Translations under genes and position numbers: made by a program
The notes under the pieces: model-generated
Database searches by the model: none
What the model was told of the DNA's origin: nothing
Seen by the model: only the letters and a program-made list of their open reading frames with translations
Assembly (NCBI RefSeq): GCF_002205895.1
Contig: NZ_NJDE01000007.1
Span: forward strand, 1 to 64,000
DNA length: 64,000 bases
Reading direction: 5' to 3'
DNA from: Saccharibacillus sp. O23
GTDB taxonomy: Bacteria; Bacillota; Bacilli; Paenibacillales; Paenibacillaceae
Shown: piece after piece, positions 41,523 through 50,712 of the stretch
Layout: every line of letters starts with the position of its first letter
Position numbering within the stretch: the first letter of the stretch is position 1

Positions 41523-44500
41523 TCACCGGGGCAGATCAAAGGTGACCGTCGTGCCCTGCCCGTCCGTACTCTCCAGACGGAGCGGCCGACCGTACAGCAG
41601 TTTCAAGCGGCTGGAAATGTTCCATAAGCCTACGCCGCGCGCTCCGTCCGTGCTGTCGAACACTTCTTCGATCCGCTGCTCCGTCATGCCGCATCCGTTG
41701 TCTTCGATCGTGAAACGAGTCTCCTTCTCGTTCAGATTGCGAATCGATAAGGTCACGCGGCCGCCGCGGATTCGGGACATGAGGCCGTGCCGGATCGCGT
41801 TCTCGATCAGCGGCTGCAGGGTAAGCGGCGGGATGCTCATGCCTCGTTCCACGTCGTCGTCCACCTGTATCGCGACTTCGAGCCGGGAGCCGAATCGGGC
41901 CTGCTCGATCGCGACGTAAGCATGAATCAGCTCCAGTTCGTTATGCAAGCTGGTGAGCGAATCCAGATGTTTGAAATGCACGCTGCGCCGCAGATAGCTC
42001 GATAACTGAAGGATCAGCTGCTCCGCTTGATCGGGGGCGTCGATGCACAACTCCGCGATCGCGTTGAGCGCGTTGTACAAGAAATGCGGATTGATCTGCG
42101 AACGCAAAAAGGAAATCTCCGCCGCCCGCGCCGCCTGAACGGACGTTTTCATCCGCGTCAGGCCGCCGATCCGCGCGAGCAGTTCTTCCGACTCGAACGG
42201 CTTGGCGACGAAGTCGTTCGCGCCTTTTTCCAAAGCGAGCTTCAACTGATGCGCTTTGTTGCCTGCCGTCAGCATCAACACGGGCAGTTCGGAAGGCGAA
42301 TACCGCGCGCGAATCCGTTCCAGCAGCTCGTAGCCGGACATATCGGGCATCATGATATCGGCGACGACCAGATGAACCGCCGGAAGCTGATCGAGCAGTT
42401 CCAACACGGCAGGCGAGCGCGAAGTGACGGCATAGCCGTATCCTTCCAGTTTGAGCAGATTGACGATCGTTTGCAGATTGGCCGGATCGTCGTCCACGAC
42501 CACGATCCACTCGCCTCGGCTGCCCGGCACGATCTCGGGTTCGGCGTATCGAAGCAGGCGATTCGAAGCGGCGGTGAGAGCGGCAGGCAGCGAAGGGGCT
42601 TTGGCGAACGAATCTTCTTTTCCGTCGGCCAGCGGGAGAGTCAGCACGAACGTGGCTCCTGTTCCCGGCGAAGATTCCGCATGGATGGTTCCGCCGTGCA
42701 GTTCGACCAGTTTGCGGGTAATGCTGAGACCCAGCCCCGTACCTCCCGTCGGTGCGGCCGCGCCTTCTTGTTCGAACGCAAGGAAGATATGCTCCAACTT
42801 GTCGGCCGCGATTCCGCGTCCGGTGTCGGATACGCGAATCTCAGCTCGGCCCGCAGCGACCGAAGCTTGGATGCTGACCGTACCGCGTTCCGTAAATTTG
42901 ATGGCGTTGCCGATGAGGTTGTGAAGGATTTGGATCAGCCGGTTGCCGTCCGCATAGATCGCAGGGAAATCCGAAGGCACGCGGTTTTGCAGCTCGATTT
43001 TTTTGGAACCTAAGAGAAACGCGTGCATACGGATCACCGATTCGACGAAAGAAGACAGATTGATCGCCGCGCGCTGAATCGGGATATCGCCGTGCTTCAT
43101 TTTGGAATAGTCCAGCAGTTCGTCGACCAGATACGTGAGACGCCGCCCGCTGCCCGTTACGATCGCCAAGTTATGCGCCTGCTGATCGGTAAGCGAGCCT
43201 TCGGCTCCTTTTAACAGACTCTCGCCGATATTGACGATCGCGTTCAGCGGCGTTTTCAACTCGTGGGAAGTGCTCGATAAGAAGTCGTCTTTCACTTTGT
43301 CGAGCAGCAGAAGTTGGTCTTTGAGCGTGCGAACGGTGAGGTAAGCTTCGAAAAAGCGCAGCACGGCCAGAAACAGCATCAGGACGCTGAACAGCACGAT
43401 GCAGGCTTGTCCGATATTCATGTTTTCTTTGAGCGAGATCGAGAAGAGGTTGATATCCAGACAGTACGCCGTCATGCACAGGATGGACGCGTACCACAAG
43501 AAAGCCGGGAATCGTTCGCCGGGCCGGCTGGTCAGGAACTGCCGCGCGCATTTGTACAGCATCCACAGGAGGATCAAGGTATACAGCACGATCACGAACG
43601 GTGCGGCGAGCGTATAGACGGAGATCGGCAGGAGCGCGACCAGCACGATGTAGGCTCCGAATACCGACAAAGCGACGACCGCGAACGGTTTCCATAGAAT
43701 CCCTTTTTTGAAACGATAGAAGTATAACGTCAGCAGTCCCAAGCAGGCTACGGAACAGATGTCTTTGAGCTTGTATAAGGCGCTGAACGACAATTGGCCG
43801 CCGAGCATGGACAAGACGCGTTCGCTGATCATGCCGTTGTAGAGCGCGTAGAACAGGCAGATCAGACCGAGCAGGAGCAGCGAATCGTCGCGATTGCGGT
43901 AGACGGCCGACCCGATATAGCTGATCAGAAAAATGATCGCGATCGTGGTCAGTACCGCCAGCACGCCGAATTCGACGACTTTGCCGGATTGATCCTGCGC
44001 CAGCATCGCGCTTTGTTCGCCGAAAAACAGCGGTCCCGGGATGCCGGAGTCGGTGTAATCGTAGTTGGCGACGCGGATCAGAATCTCGATATCGCCGCCC
44101 GCATACGGGAAAAAGCCGATCTGCGGCGAGTTGCCCGGACGGTATTCGGAAGCCGTGCCTGCGACTTGTCCGTCTTCCAGCAGGCGAACTCCGTTGACGT
44201 AGATTTCGCTGGCGAAACGGATATTCATTTTTTTCAAAGCCAGCATGCCGTGGAACGGCGCGTTTTTGAGAACGAGGCGATAGGTGGCGAACCCGTGCGC
44301 GGGCAAGGACTGTCCGTTCGGCTTCAAGCCGCTCCAAGAGCCCGGCACGTCGGCGAACGTATCGGGAGCGGGCAGAAATCCGGCTCGGGCCGGCGTTTCG
44401 TAAGGAAGCAGGCGTTTCCAATAAAAGGCCCATTCCCCGTCCAAACGGATGCGCGGGTCGCGTTCGGGGTTCCAAGCGGACAGATCCATGACGCCTTTTT

Positions 44501-44603
44501 GAGCATGCAGCGCTGCCGGCTGAGGCTCGTTGAAGGCGGATAAGAGCAGGACGGCGGCGGCGAGCAGGGCAGTCAGGAGGACGCCGGATAATTTTAAGAA
44601 CAC
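41523..44603 (-). CDS. Hybrid sensor kinase: 7TMR-DISM, HisKA, REC and LytS-type kinase core
   Basis: 1026 residues from GTG 44603, eight bases after AAAGGAG. The N-terminal signal segment is followed by an extracellular 7TMR-DISM jelly-roll (~35-195; RLDGEWAFYWKRLL, EIYVNGVRLLEDG), seven membrane helices (~205-410), HisKA with H447 in SHELKTPLNAIV, and HATPase with NAIKFTE. A receiver has D749 in VVADIMMPDMSG. A second, LytS-like kinase core follows (INPHFLYNALN, H840) with its own ATPase domain (TGCGMT-like DNGCGM). It probably senses sugars or other extracellular ligands and signals to the BTAD regulator 27 bases downstream. Confidence 0.92.
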   Translation of the reverse strand: MFLKLSGVLLTALLAAAVLLLSAFNEPQPAALHAQKGVMDLSAWNPERDPRIRLDGEWAFYWKRLLPYETPARAGFLPAPDTFADVPGSWSGLKPNGQSLPAHGFATYRLVLKNAPFHGMLALKKMNIRFASEIYVNGVRLLEDGQVAGTASEYRPGNSPQIGFFPYAGGDIEILIRVANYDYTDSGIPGPLFFGEQSAMLAQDQSGKVVEFGVLAVLTTIAIIFLISYIGSAVYRNRDDSLLLLGLICLFYALYNGMISERVLSMLGGQLSFSALYKLKDICSVACLGLLTLYFYRFKKGILWKPFAVVALSVFGAYIVLVALLPISVYTLAAPFVIVLYTLILLWMLYKCARQFLTSRPGERFPAFLWYASILCMTAYCLDINLFSISLKENMNIGQACIVLFSVLMLFLAVLRFFEAYLTVRTLKDQLLLLDKVKDDFLSSTSHELKTPLNAIVNIGESLLKGAEGSLTDQQAHNLAIVTGSGRRLTYLVDELLDYSKMKHGDIPIQRAAINLSSFVESVIRMHAFLLGSKKIELQNRVPSDFPAIYADGNRLIQILHNLIGNAIKFTERGTVSIQASVAAGRAEIRVSDTGRGIAADKLEHIFLAFEQEGAAAPTGGTGLGLSITRKLVELHGGTIHAESSPGTGATFVLTLPLADGKEDSFAKAPSLPAALTAASNRLLRYAEPEIVPGSRGEWIVVVDDDPANLQTIVNLLKLEGYGYAVTSRSPAVLELLDQLPAVHLVVADIMMPDMSGYELLERIRARYSPSELPVLMLTAGNKAHQLKLALEKGANDFVAKPFESEELLARIGGLTRMKTSVQAARAAEISFLRSQINPHFLYNALNAIAELCIDAPDQAEQLILQLSSYLRRSVHFKHLDSLTSLHNELELIHAYVAIEQARFGSRLEVAIQVDDDVERGMSIPPLTLQPLIENAIRHGLMSRIRGGRVTLSIRNLNEKETRFTIEDNGCGMTEQRIEEVFDSTDGARGVGLWNISSRLKLLYGRPLRLESTDGQGTTVTFDLPR

Positions 44604-45180
44604 GAATTAAGCTCCTTTGACGAGGGGATCTGGGTGCGCGGTGCGATATGGGCATTGTAGCGGATAATGTTTCGGCGGCGCAATCATATTTCGCGGAATC
44701 GTCTGTTTATTGCTTGTTTATTGTGATGAAGTACACTGTTGAAGCAAGCGAGGGATATCTCGACGATCATGAGGTTCGAAAGTGAATTCGTATGATATTC
44801 GCATACAAGAACGCTAAGACGGGGGTTGGAACATGCGGTGTCCATATTTGCGTCACCGCGGAAAAGATCCGAAGTTTGCTTAAGACTTGGAAGGTTCAAC
44901 AGAGAGAGGGGGAGTATTGACGTATCGAAAGAGTTCGCGATTTGCTTGCTTGCCGCGGTGCTAATGTATAGAATGTTTAACATTTTATTCCTTTGACCGA
45001 TAAAGAGATTAGTTAATCCCGTCACAACGTGCAGGCTCTTGGACAAAGGAGGGAATCGAAGGATCGGGTTGAAGAGACGCCGGGTGTAGCGAACATCTCG
45101 GATAAGACGTTTGGCGCGATAAAGAATGAAGAGTTTTCAGTGGGATGGTTCTTGATCTGATTGATCTACAGAGGGGATGT
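44604..45180. other. Gene-free, lower-GC leader region of the surface-protein gene
   Basis: 577 bases with no credible gene on either strand. GC content is visibly lower than in the surrounding genes. No convincing 17-spaced promoter was found, although TTGACG at ~44918 and a TATAGAAT near 44966 are present. Probably the regulatory leader of the surface protein. Confidence 0.4.
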
Positions 45181-48100
45181 ATGAATGTGAGAAAAGCAAG
45201 AACGACAGGGTGGAGGCACCGCTCGAAGATTCTGGTATGGCTGCTTATTGTCAGTATACTTGTCAGCGCTGCGCCTATATTCCCGCCTAGAGCAGCGGCA
45301 GCGGAGCTGCCGATTCGGGAGACTGCGGTCAACGCGGCATCTCCGTTTCAGGATGTAAGCGAGAAGGATTGGTATTACAATGCCGTGGTTCAGATGCAGC
45401 AGAAGAATATTCTTGGCGGAACGACCGCGGATCTCTTCTCGCCTAAAGGCACGATGACGCGCGCGATGTACGTGACTGCGCTCGGACGTATGGCCGGTGT
45501 GGACCCTACGAAATATCCCGCTTCCAGCTTTGCCGACGTTCCGGCAGGAAGCTGGTATGCGCCTTATATCGAGTGGGCCGTACAAAAAGGAATTACCGAC
45601 GGCACCGGCAGCAAGAGTTATTCGCCGAATGCGACCGTCTCCCGCGAGCAAATGGCGACGATGACGCTCCGATATTTTGAAAGCGAACAGATTGCCTATC
45701 AACCGGCGAAGCTGTTAACTACGCAGCCGCGCGATCTGGCGAAAGTTGCCCCGTGGGCGAAAGACGCCGTGCTCAAACTGTGGCAGGCGGGCATCTTCAC
45801 GGGCGACGAGCAGGGGAATTTCAAACCGAATTCTCAAGCAACGCGCGCGGAGGCAGCCGTTCTGTTCATGCGCAACAATGAAGTGGTCGAAGCCTGGAAA
45901 GGGCAGCAACCAACGACAGAGAAGCCCGGTTCTACCCCGGCGGTAACGCCGAAGCCTGTGCCGACGACTTCGACCCCGACCCCAGCACCAAGCGGGAACA
46001 ACGGCGGAGGCACGTCGGGCGGCAATGACGGAGGCGCGACCCCGGGTACGACAACCTATACCTTGACGTTCGAGAGCAATGGGGGAACAACGATCGAGCC
46101 GCAGAAAGTTCGTAACGGCGAGGCGCTCAACAACCTGCCCGTGCCTATGAAGGAAGGTTTCATTTTCCAAGGTTGGTTTGCCGACAAGGAGCTTACGCTG
46201 ATCTTTGCGAACGGCAGCGCCTTGACCGCGGATACGAAGCTCTATGCGAAATATACAGACAGTGTGGAAAAAGTCGTACAAAATACGCCGAGCTACGCGG
46301 CATTGGATGTATCGCCGAGCCTGACGATTACGATTCAGGATGTGAGCGGCAAGCTGACCGCATCTGAAGTTCAGGCGGGCATGACCTTCGTGAATACGGC
46401 AAACTCGAACTCCGCAGATAGCGGCATTACGGTCACCGGAGGAAACGGAACCTTTACCGTGGCTTCGGCTGCCGAGGACGGAAAGTTTGTTGAAGGGAAT
46501 ACGTATGAGCTGACGCTGAAGTCGGACGACCTGCGCTTTGAAGGACAGGATGCTTCGACTAAGGTTTATAGCTTTAGCGTAGCGAAGCAAAAAGCCTTGG
46601 AAGTGACACTGAATCCAAAAATGATCTATCTTCCTTTTGGCGATCTGGCCGAGATGATTGTGGATGGAGCCCAAGTGGATTCGCCTTCCATTTCCGTGAT
46701 GACTACAACGGTAGGGGAAAATGCGGATACGTTCGTTGAAGCGAATTCGGCAAGCGGCAAATTCGTCTACGAGAAGGGCGAGACGGAGATTAAAGTGGGC
46801 GATACGGTTGCGATCTATAAGGGAATTCGCCCCGACCTGCGTACTGTCGATACGACAGGAGAAGACAACGGGGATATCGCCTATGTTCGAATCACGGCGG
46901 TAGACGGCCATACGTATACGTATGGGCGCGCCGATTCTAAGGAAGTGCTGCTGAGACCCGACGTACTGCCTGTGAATGTGTCGGCCGATACGGACGGCGA
47001 TCCGGACAATCACTCGATCACCGTCGAAACGGCGGCTATGAACTATAGCGACTCGGTGTATGAGCCGTTCGGTTTGAATGAGCTGACCACTGCCGATGTG
47101 GGCGACTTTATCGGCTTCTATGAAGGGGAATTCGCGGTGAACGGCTCCGAGGTCAAGAGCTATGGGCGGATTACGTCGATTACCCCTGCAGCCGAGATGG
47201 ATATTATCACCTATACGGATGCAACAATCGAGGAAATTGAGAATGTCTTCAATATCTATCAGCAGCAGACCATTAAAGGGGAAGATCTGTTATCCAAACA
47301 GGATATTGCGCAGCTTGAAGAACAGATCGAGCAGCAGGCACGGGACAGCGGCTTCGTGAACGAGGCTGCCGATTACCTGTCCGATGTGGCGATGGACACC
47401 CAAGCATTCAAGGCGCAAAGCTTCCGGGCTTCTAAAGATGAGAGCAAGGTCAGCGTTGAGAATAAAACGGTTGTCGCTTCGCTCGGCACCAAGCTGAACA
47501 ATATCAACGGTCGCAGCTCCGGTGTTAGCGCCACGCTGCAAGTGGGGGCCGACATCGTCGTCGATACGGGCGAGGAGCATGAATTGGTTGTCCATATGAC
47601 CGGAACTTTCACCCAAGAGCTGAGCATGGATCTGGGCGTTAACGGCGAATCCCAAGGCCATTGGTTGTACAAATGGGGAATCCCTTACTGGTACAGCATT
47701 GACGATTATATCATCACGGCGAACCTCGATACCTATAGCTATACCGGTCTGAACATTAAGGCGGAGATGGCGCTGGTCGAGAAAGACAAGCTGGCTGCCG
47801 CATTGAAGGACTGGGCCGGCGAGAAGAAGGCCGGACGCTTAGGCAAGGTGCAGGATATTGCCACTCAAGTGAAAGCGGTCATGAACGGCGTACAGGATGC
47901 TTCGATGGACACGCAGGCGCTGCAAGAGCAGTACAAGAGCATGGTCGAAGAAGACACGGAATGGATTCCGTTAATCGAGAAATCCCTGTTCGAGAAGAGC
48001 ATGCGGGTTGCGCTTGGCATCGTCGAAGTGAAATTCGAAGCCAAGTTCGTGGTGAGTGCTCAGGTTAAGCTGAGCGTAGGCGCGGACTTCTACTATAAAA

Positions 48101-50457
48101 TGGCCAAGCGCTATTCCGTCACCTTGCGCGTGCTGAGCTTTACCGGCTCGACGAATACGGTGAGCCTGCCGGGAGACGGCGATTATCAGTTTACCTTCTA
48201 CGTCATGGGTACGCTGGGCTTGAGAGCCGGCATTCAGATGGAGGTCAAAGCCGGCGTCGGAAGTGTCACGCTGAACAGTATAGGACTCTCCGTAGAACCC
48301 GGAGTCTATATCAATCTGTGGGGTTACTTCTTCTATCAACTGCAAAATATAAACGGGGTCAAGACCACGAAGTCTCTAGGCGCTCTGTATATGGAGATCG
48401 GCATCTATCTGCTGGTCGGAATCGGCGCGCAGATCGGTGACGGAGCACTGAGTACGGATACGGATCTGGTCGACGAGACTTGGCCGCTCTATACGGTGGG
48501 CGAACAACAAAACGTATCGGACTTTGCTTACCCGGACGATAACAGTCTGAGCATGGGATTAGCGGGTAAGGCATCTGCACTCGAAGTTCCCAAGTCGCTG
48601 CTGACGATGAACGTGTTCGACCTGAAGACGGGCGACACGGATACGCAGGACTTTAGCGTGGATCGCTTCGATATTCAAGTCGACAACCCGAACTTCCGTT
48701 ATAACGCGAAGACCAAGAAGGTTGAAGTGATAAATACGAGTCTGCCCGTAAGCAAAGGGAACTTGGTGATTACGTGGAAAGGCGCGCCGCTCGCTTTCAT
48801 CCCGCGTCCGATCAAGCGCACCGTTCCGTTGACATGGCGCGTGACGGCCGGAGAATATATTCTCCGACTCGATCCGCAAAATGGAAGTGTGCCTCAGGTG
48901 CTCTCCATCGCCTATAATGCACCTGTCAAGGTGACTACGCCTGTCTATCCGGGGTATACCTTTGACGGTTGGTATACGGCTGCTGCGGGAGGCACGAAAG
49001 TCGCCGTTCCGAGTCGTATGCCGAAAGAAGATTATGAATGGTACGCGCAGTGGAAGGCCAATACGAATACGCGCTATACCATCCAGCATTACTTGATTGA
49101 TGCGAATACAGGCAAGCCGGCTTCGAGCACACCGGATTATACCGAGGTGCGAACCGGAACGACGGGTACGGAGATTCGAATCGATTCCGATCGATTCAAG
49201 AACCAAGGGTACGCCAACGGCGTCGCGAACGGCCAGTTGATCAAGGGAGACGGCTCGACGGTTGTGCGGATCGAGTATGCTCCGGTGAACCGTACGGCGA
49301 CTTTTGACGGCGGCTATCCGGGTGCTGTACGCAGCACGATCACCGAACCGACGGGTAAAAATATCGCCAATCGCATTCCTGTGCCTACGCGAGCAGGCTA
49401 TACGTTTGCGGGCTGGTCGCCGAAAGCGCCGAGCACGATGCCGAATGTGGATACGACCTATACGGCAGCATGGACCGCTAAGGCGGATACGCCGTATCAG
49501 GTGGTCTACCTGAAGCAAAACCTGACGAATTCGACTTATACCGTGGCCGATACGGAGAACTATCGGGGGACGACGGATACGGAGGCGAACCTGAGCAAGA
49601 TTACGCCTAAAACGTATGCCGGATTCACCTTCAATCCTTACGTGCCGGGAACAGTGATGTCGAGCTCGATTGCAGGTGATGGCAAGACCGTGCTGAAGCT
49701 GTATTATAAGCGCAACATTCAGACACTGATGATGGATTATGGTGATCCGGATCAATTTAACCAAATATTATCTGTTCCATTCGGAGCCTCGATCGAGTCG
49801 TATCTGATCACGCCGACGCGAGCAGGTTATACGTTCGCCGGCTGGTCGCCGACTCCGCCTACGACGATGCCGTCCGAAGATCTGACCCTGACGGCTCAGT
49901 GGAAGGCAAGCCAGTATACGGTCATCTTCAATACAAACCTGGAAGGAATCCCTTCTCTGAGTGCGGCTGCTGCTTATGGAAGCTTAATCTCTGCGCCTCC
50001 TCTGCCGACACGCGAAGGTTATCGCTTAGAAGGCTGGTACAGCAATAGCGAGCTGACTACTCCGTATGATTTTACGGTGCCGGTGACGGGAGATATTACG
50101 TTATACGCGAAGTGGACTTCGGATGTAGAGAAGTCGTATATCGTCAGCTTTGATACGTCGGGAGGGACTGTGATAGCTGACAAGATGATTCTAAGCGGTC
50201 AAGCCGTGAAGACTGTTTATCTTCCGTTCAAGGCGGGTTATCTCTTCACAGGTTGGTATGTTGATCCTAGCTGGAAAATCCCTTACAATTTGGATACGCC
50301 GGTAACCGAAGATTTAACGCTGTATGCAGGATGGACTCCAGATCCTACCTGGTATCCTCCATTCATACCTGTATATTCAGAGCCTGCACCTGTATATTCG
50401 GCGCCTGCGCCTGAATCTCCAGTAATGTCTGCGCCTGAATCTCCGATTTATCCGTAG
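45181..50457 (+). CDS. Large SLH-domain surface protein with InlB-type and MucBP-like repeats
   Basis: 1758 residues from ATG 45181 (GAGGGGATGT upstream). Signal peptide (~1-40, ending AAAAE). Three SLH domains (~51-235; FQDVSEKDWYYNAV, FADVPAGSWYAPYIEWAV) bind cell-wall polymer. A Pro/Thr linker, one InlB B-repeat (~291-360) and an SbsA-like Ig domain (~362-475) precede a ~750-residue unrecognised region with no catalytic motif. From ~1223 to 1725 come five or so InlB B-type repeats (GYTFAGWSP, GYRLEGWYS) interleaved with two MucBP-like modules (GYTIQHYLIDANTG type), then a Pro-rich tail. Likely an adhesin or S-layer-associated protein. Base composition is lower in GC than its neighbours, suggesting transfer. 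Confidence 0.88.
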   Translation: MNVRKARTTGWRHRSKILVWLLIVSILVSAAPIFPPRAAAAELPIRETAVNAASPFQDVSEKDWYYNAVVQMQQKNILGGTTADLFSPKGTMTRAMYVTALGRMAGVDPTKYPASSFADVPAGSWYAPYIEWAVQKGITDGTGSKSYSPNATVSREQMATMTLRYFESEQIAYQPAKLLTTQPRDLAKVAPWAKDAVLKLWQAGIFTGDEQGNFKPNSQATRAEAAVLFMRNNEVVEAWKGQQPTTEKPGSTPAVTPKPVPTTSTPTPAPSGNNGGGTSGGNDGGATPGTTTYTLTFESNGGTTIEPQKVRNGEALNNLPVPMKEGFIFQGWFADKELTLIFANGSALTADTKLYAKYTDSVEKVVQNTPSYAALDVSPSLTITIQDVSGKLTASEVQAGMTFVNTANSNSADSGITVTGGNGTFTVASAAEDGKFVEGNTYELTLKSDDLRFEGQDASTKVYSFSVAKQKALEVTLNPKMIYLPFGDLAEMIVDGAQVDSPSISVMTTTVGENADTFVEANSASGKFVYEKGETEIKVGDTVAIYKGIRPDLRTVDTTGEDNGDIAYVRITAVDGHTYTYGRADSKEVLLRPDVLPVNVSADTDGDPDNHSITVETAAMNYSDSVYEPFGLNELTTADVGDFIGFYEGEFAVNGSEVKSYGRITSITPAAEMDIITYTDATIEEIENVFNIYQQQTIKGEDLLSKQDIAQLEEQIEQQARDSGFVNEAADYLSDVAMDTQAFKAQSFRASKDESKVSVENKTVVASLGTKLNNINGRSSGVSATLQVGADIVVDTGEEHELVVHMTGTFTQELSMDLGVNGESQGHWLYKWGIPYWYSIDDYIITANLDTYSYTGLNIKAEMALVEKDKLAAALKDWAGEKKAGRLGKVQDIATQVKAVMNGVQDASMDTQALQEQYKSMVEEDTEWIPLIEKSLFEKSMRVALGIVEVKFEAKFVVSAQVKLSVGADFYYKMAKRYSVTLRVLSFTGSTNTVSLPGDGDYQFTFYVMGTLGLRAGIQMEVKAGVGSVTLNSIGLSVEPGVYINLWGYFFYQLQNINGVKTTKSLGALYMEIGIYLLVGIGAQIGDGALSTDTDLVDETWPLYTVGEQQNVSDFAYPDDNSLSMGLAGKASALEVPKSLLTMNVFDLKTGDTDTQDFSVDRFDIQVDNPNFRYNAKTKKVEVINTSLPVSKGNLVITWKGAPLAFIPRPIKRTVPLTWRVTAGEYILRLDPQNGSVPQVLSIAYNAPVKVTTPVYPGYTFDGWYTAAAGGTKVAVPSRMPKEDYEWYAQWKANTNTRYTIQHYLIDANTGKPASSTPDYTEVRTGTTGTEIRIDSDRFKNQGYANGVANGQLIKGDGSTVVRIEYAPVNRTATFDGGYPGAVRSTITEPTGKNIANRIPVPTRAGYTFAGWSPKAPSTMPNVDTTYTAAWTAKADTPYQVVYLKQNLTNSTYTVADTENYRGTTDTEANLSKITPKTYAGFTFNPYVPGTVMSSSIAGDGKTVLKLYYKRNIQTLMMDYGDPDQFNQILSVPFGASIESYLITPTRAGYTFAGWSPTPPTTMPSEDLTLTAQWKASQYTVIFNTNLEGIPSLSAAAAYGSLISAPPLPTREGYRLEGWYSNSELTTPYDFTVPVTGDITLYAKWTSDVEKSYIVSFDTSGGTVIADKMILSGQAVKTVYLPFKAGYLFTGWYVDPSWKIPYNLDTPVTEDLTLYAGWTPDPTWYPPFIPVYSEPAPVYSAPAPESPVMSAPESPIYP

Positions 50458-50479
50458 TCATGCTCTACGGCTTAAGTAA

Positions 50480-50610
50480 AGCGACGGGTTCTTCGGAACC
50501 GTCCGAATAACACTCATGACTCCTACTCATCATTCACGATGAGTAGGAGTCTGTTTGGTTTGGGAGGAATTTATGCGAGAAGGGAAAGGAAACGGGCATG
50601 CGGAAAAGGG
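50480..50610 (+). pseudogene. Degenerate fluoride riboswitch and truncated start of a CLC-F gene
   Basis: This segment aligns with 38102-38235: AACCGTCCG, then ATGACTCCTACTCAT, the hairpin (GACTCCTACTCAT 50518-50530 with ATGAGTAGGAGTC 50539-50551, a perfect 13-pair stem), TCTGTTT, GAGGAATTTA, GGGCATGCGGAAA with the start codon at 50598. Homology stops after about five codons. The 5' helix GGCGA/TCGCC is replaced by AGCGACGGGTTCTTCGG, so the aptamer cannot fold normally, and no promoter precedes it. The hairpin may now simply terminate the surface-protein transcript. Confidence 0.75.
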
Positions 50611-50712
50611 AAATGGGAAAAGGACATGCGTCTTTGACTGTACCGCGTATAATGAATACAGCCGCTTGAATCATTATGCGTATTTCCTACAGTAAAGGAG
50701 AACCTGCCACTC

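Noticed and set aside
50598-50669. 23-codon frame after the degenerate riboswitch
   Set aside because: Only the first codons resemble the CLC-F start; the rest overlaps the promoter-like sequence of the next gene, so it is treated as remnant and not as a gene.
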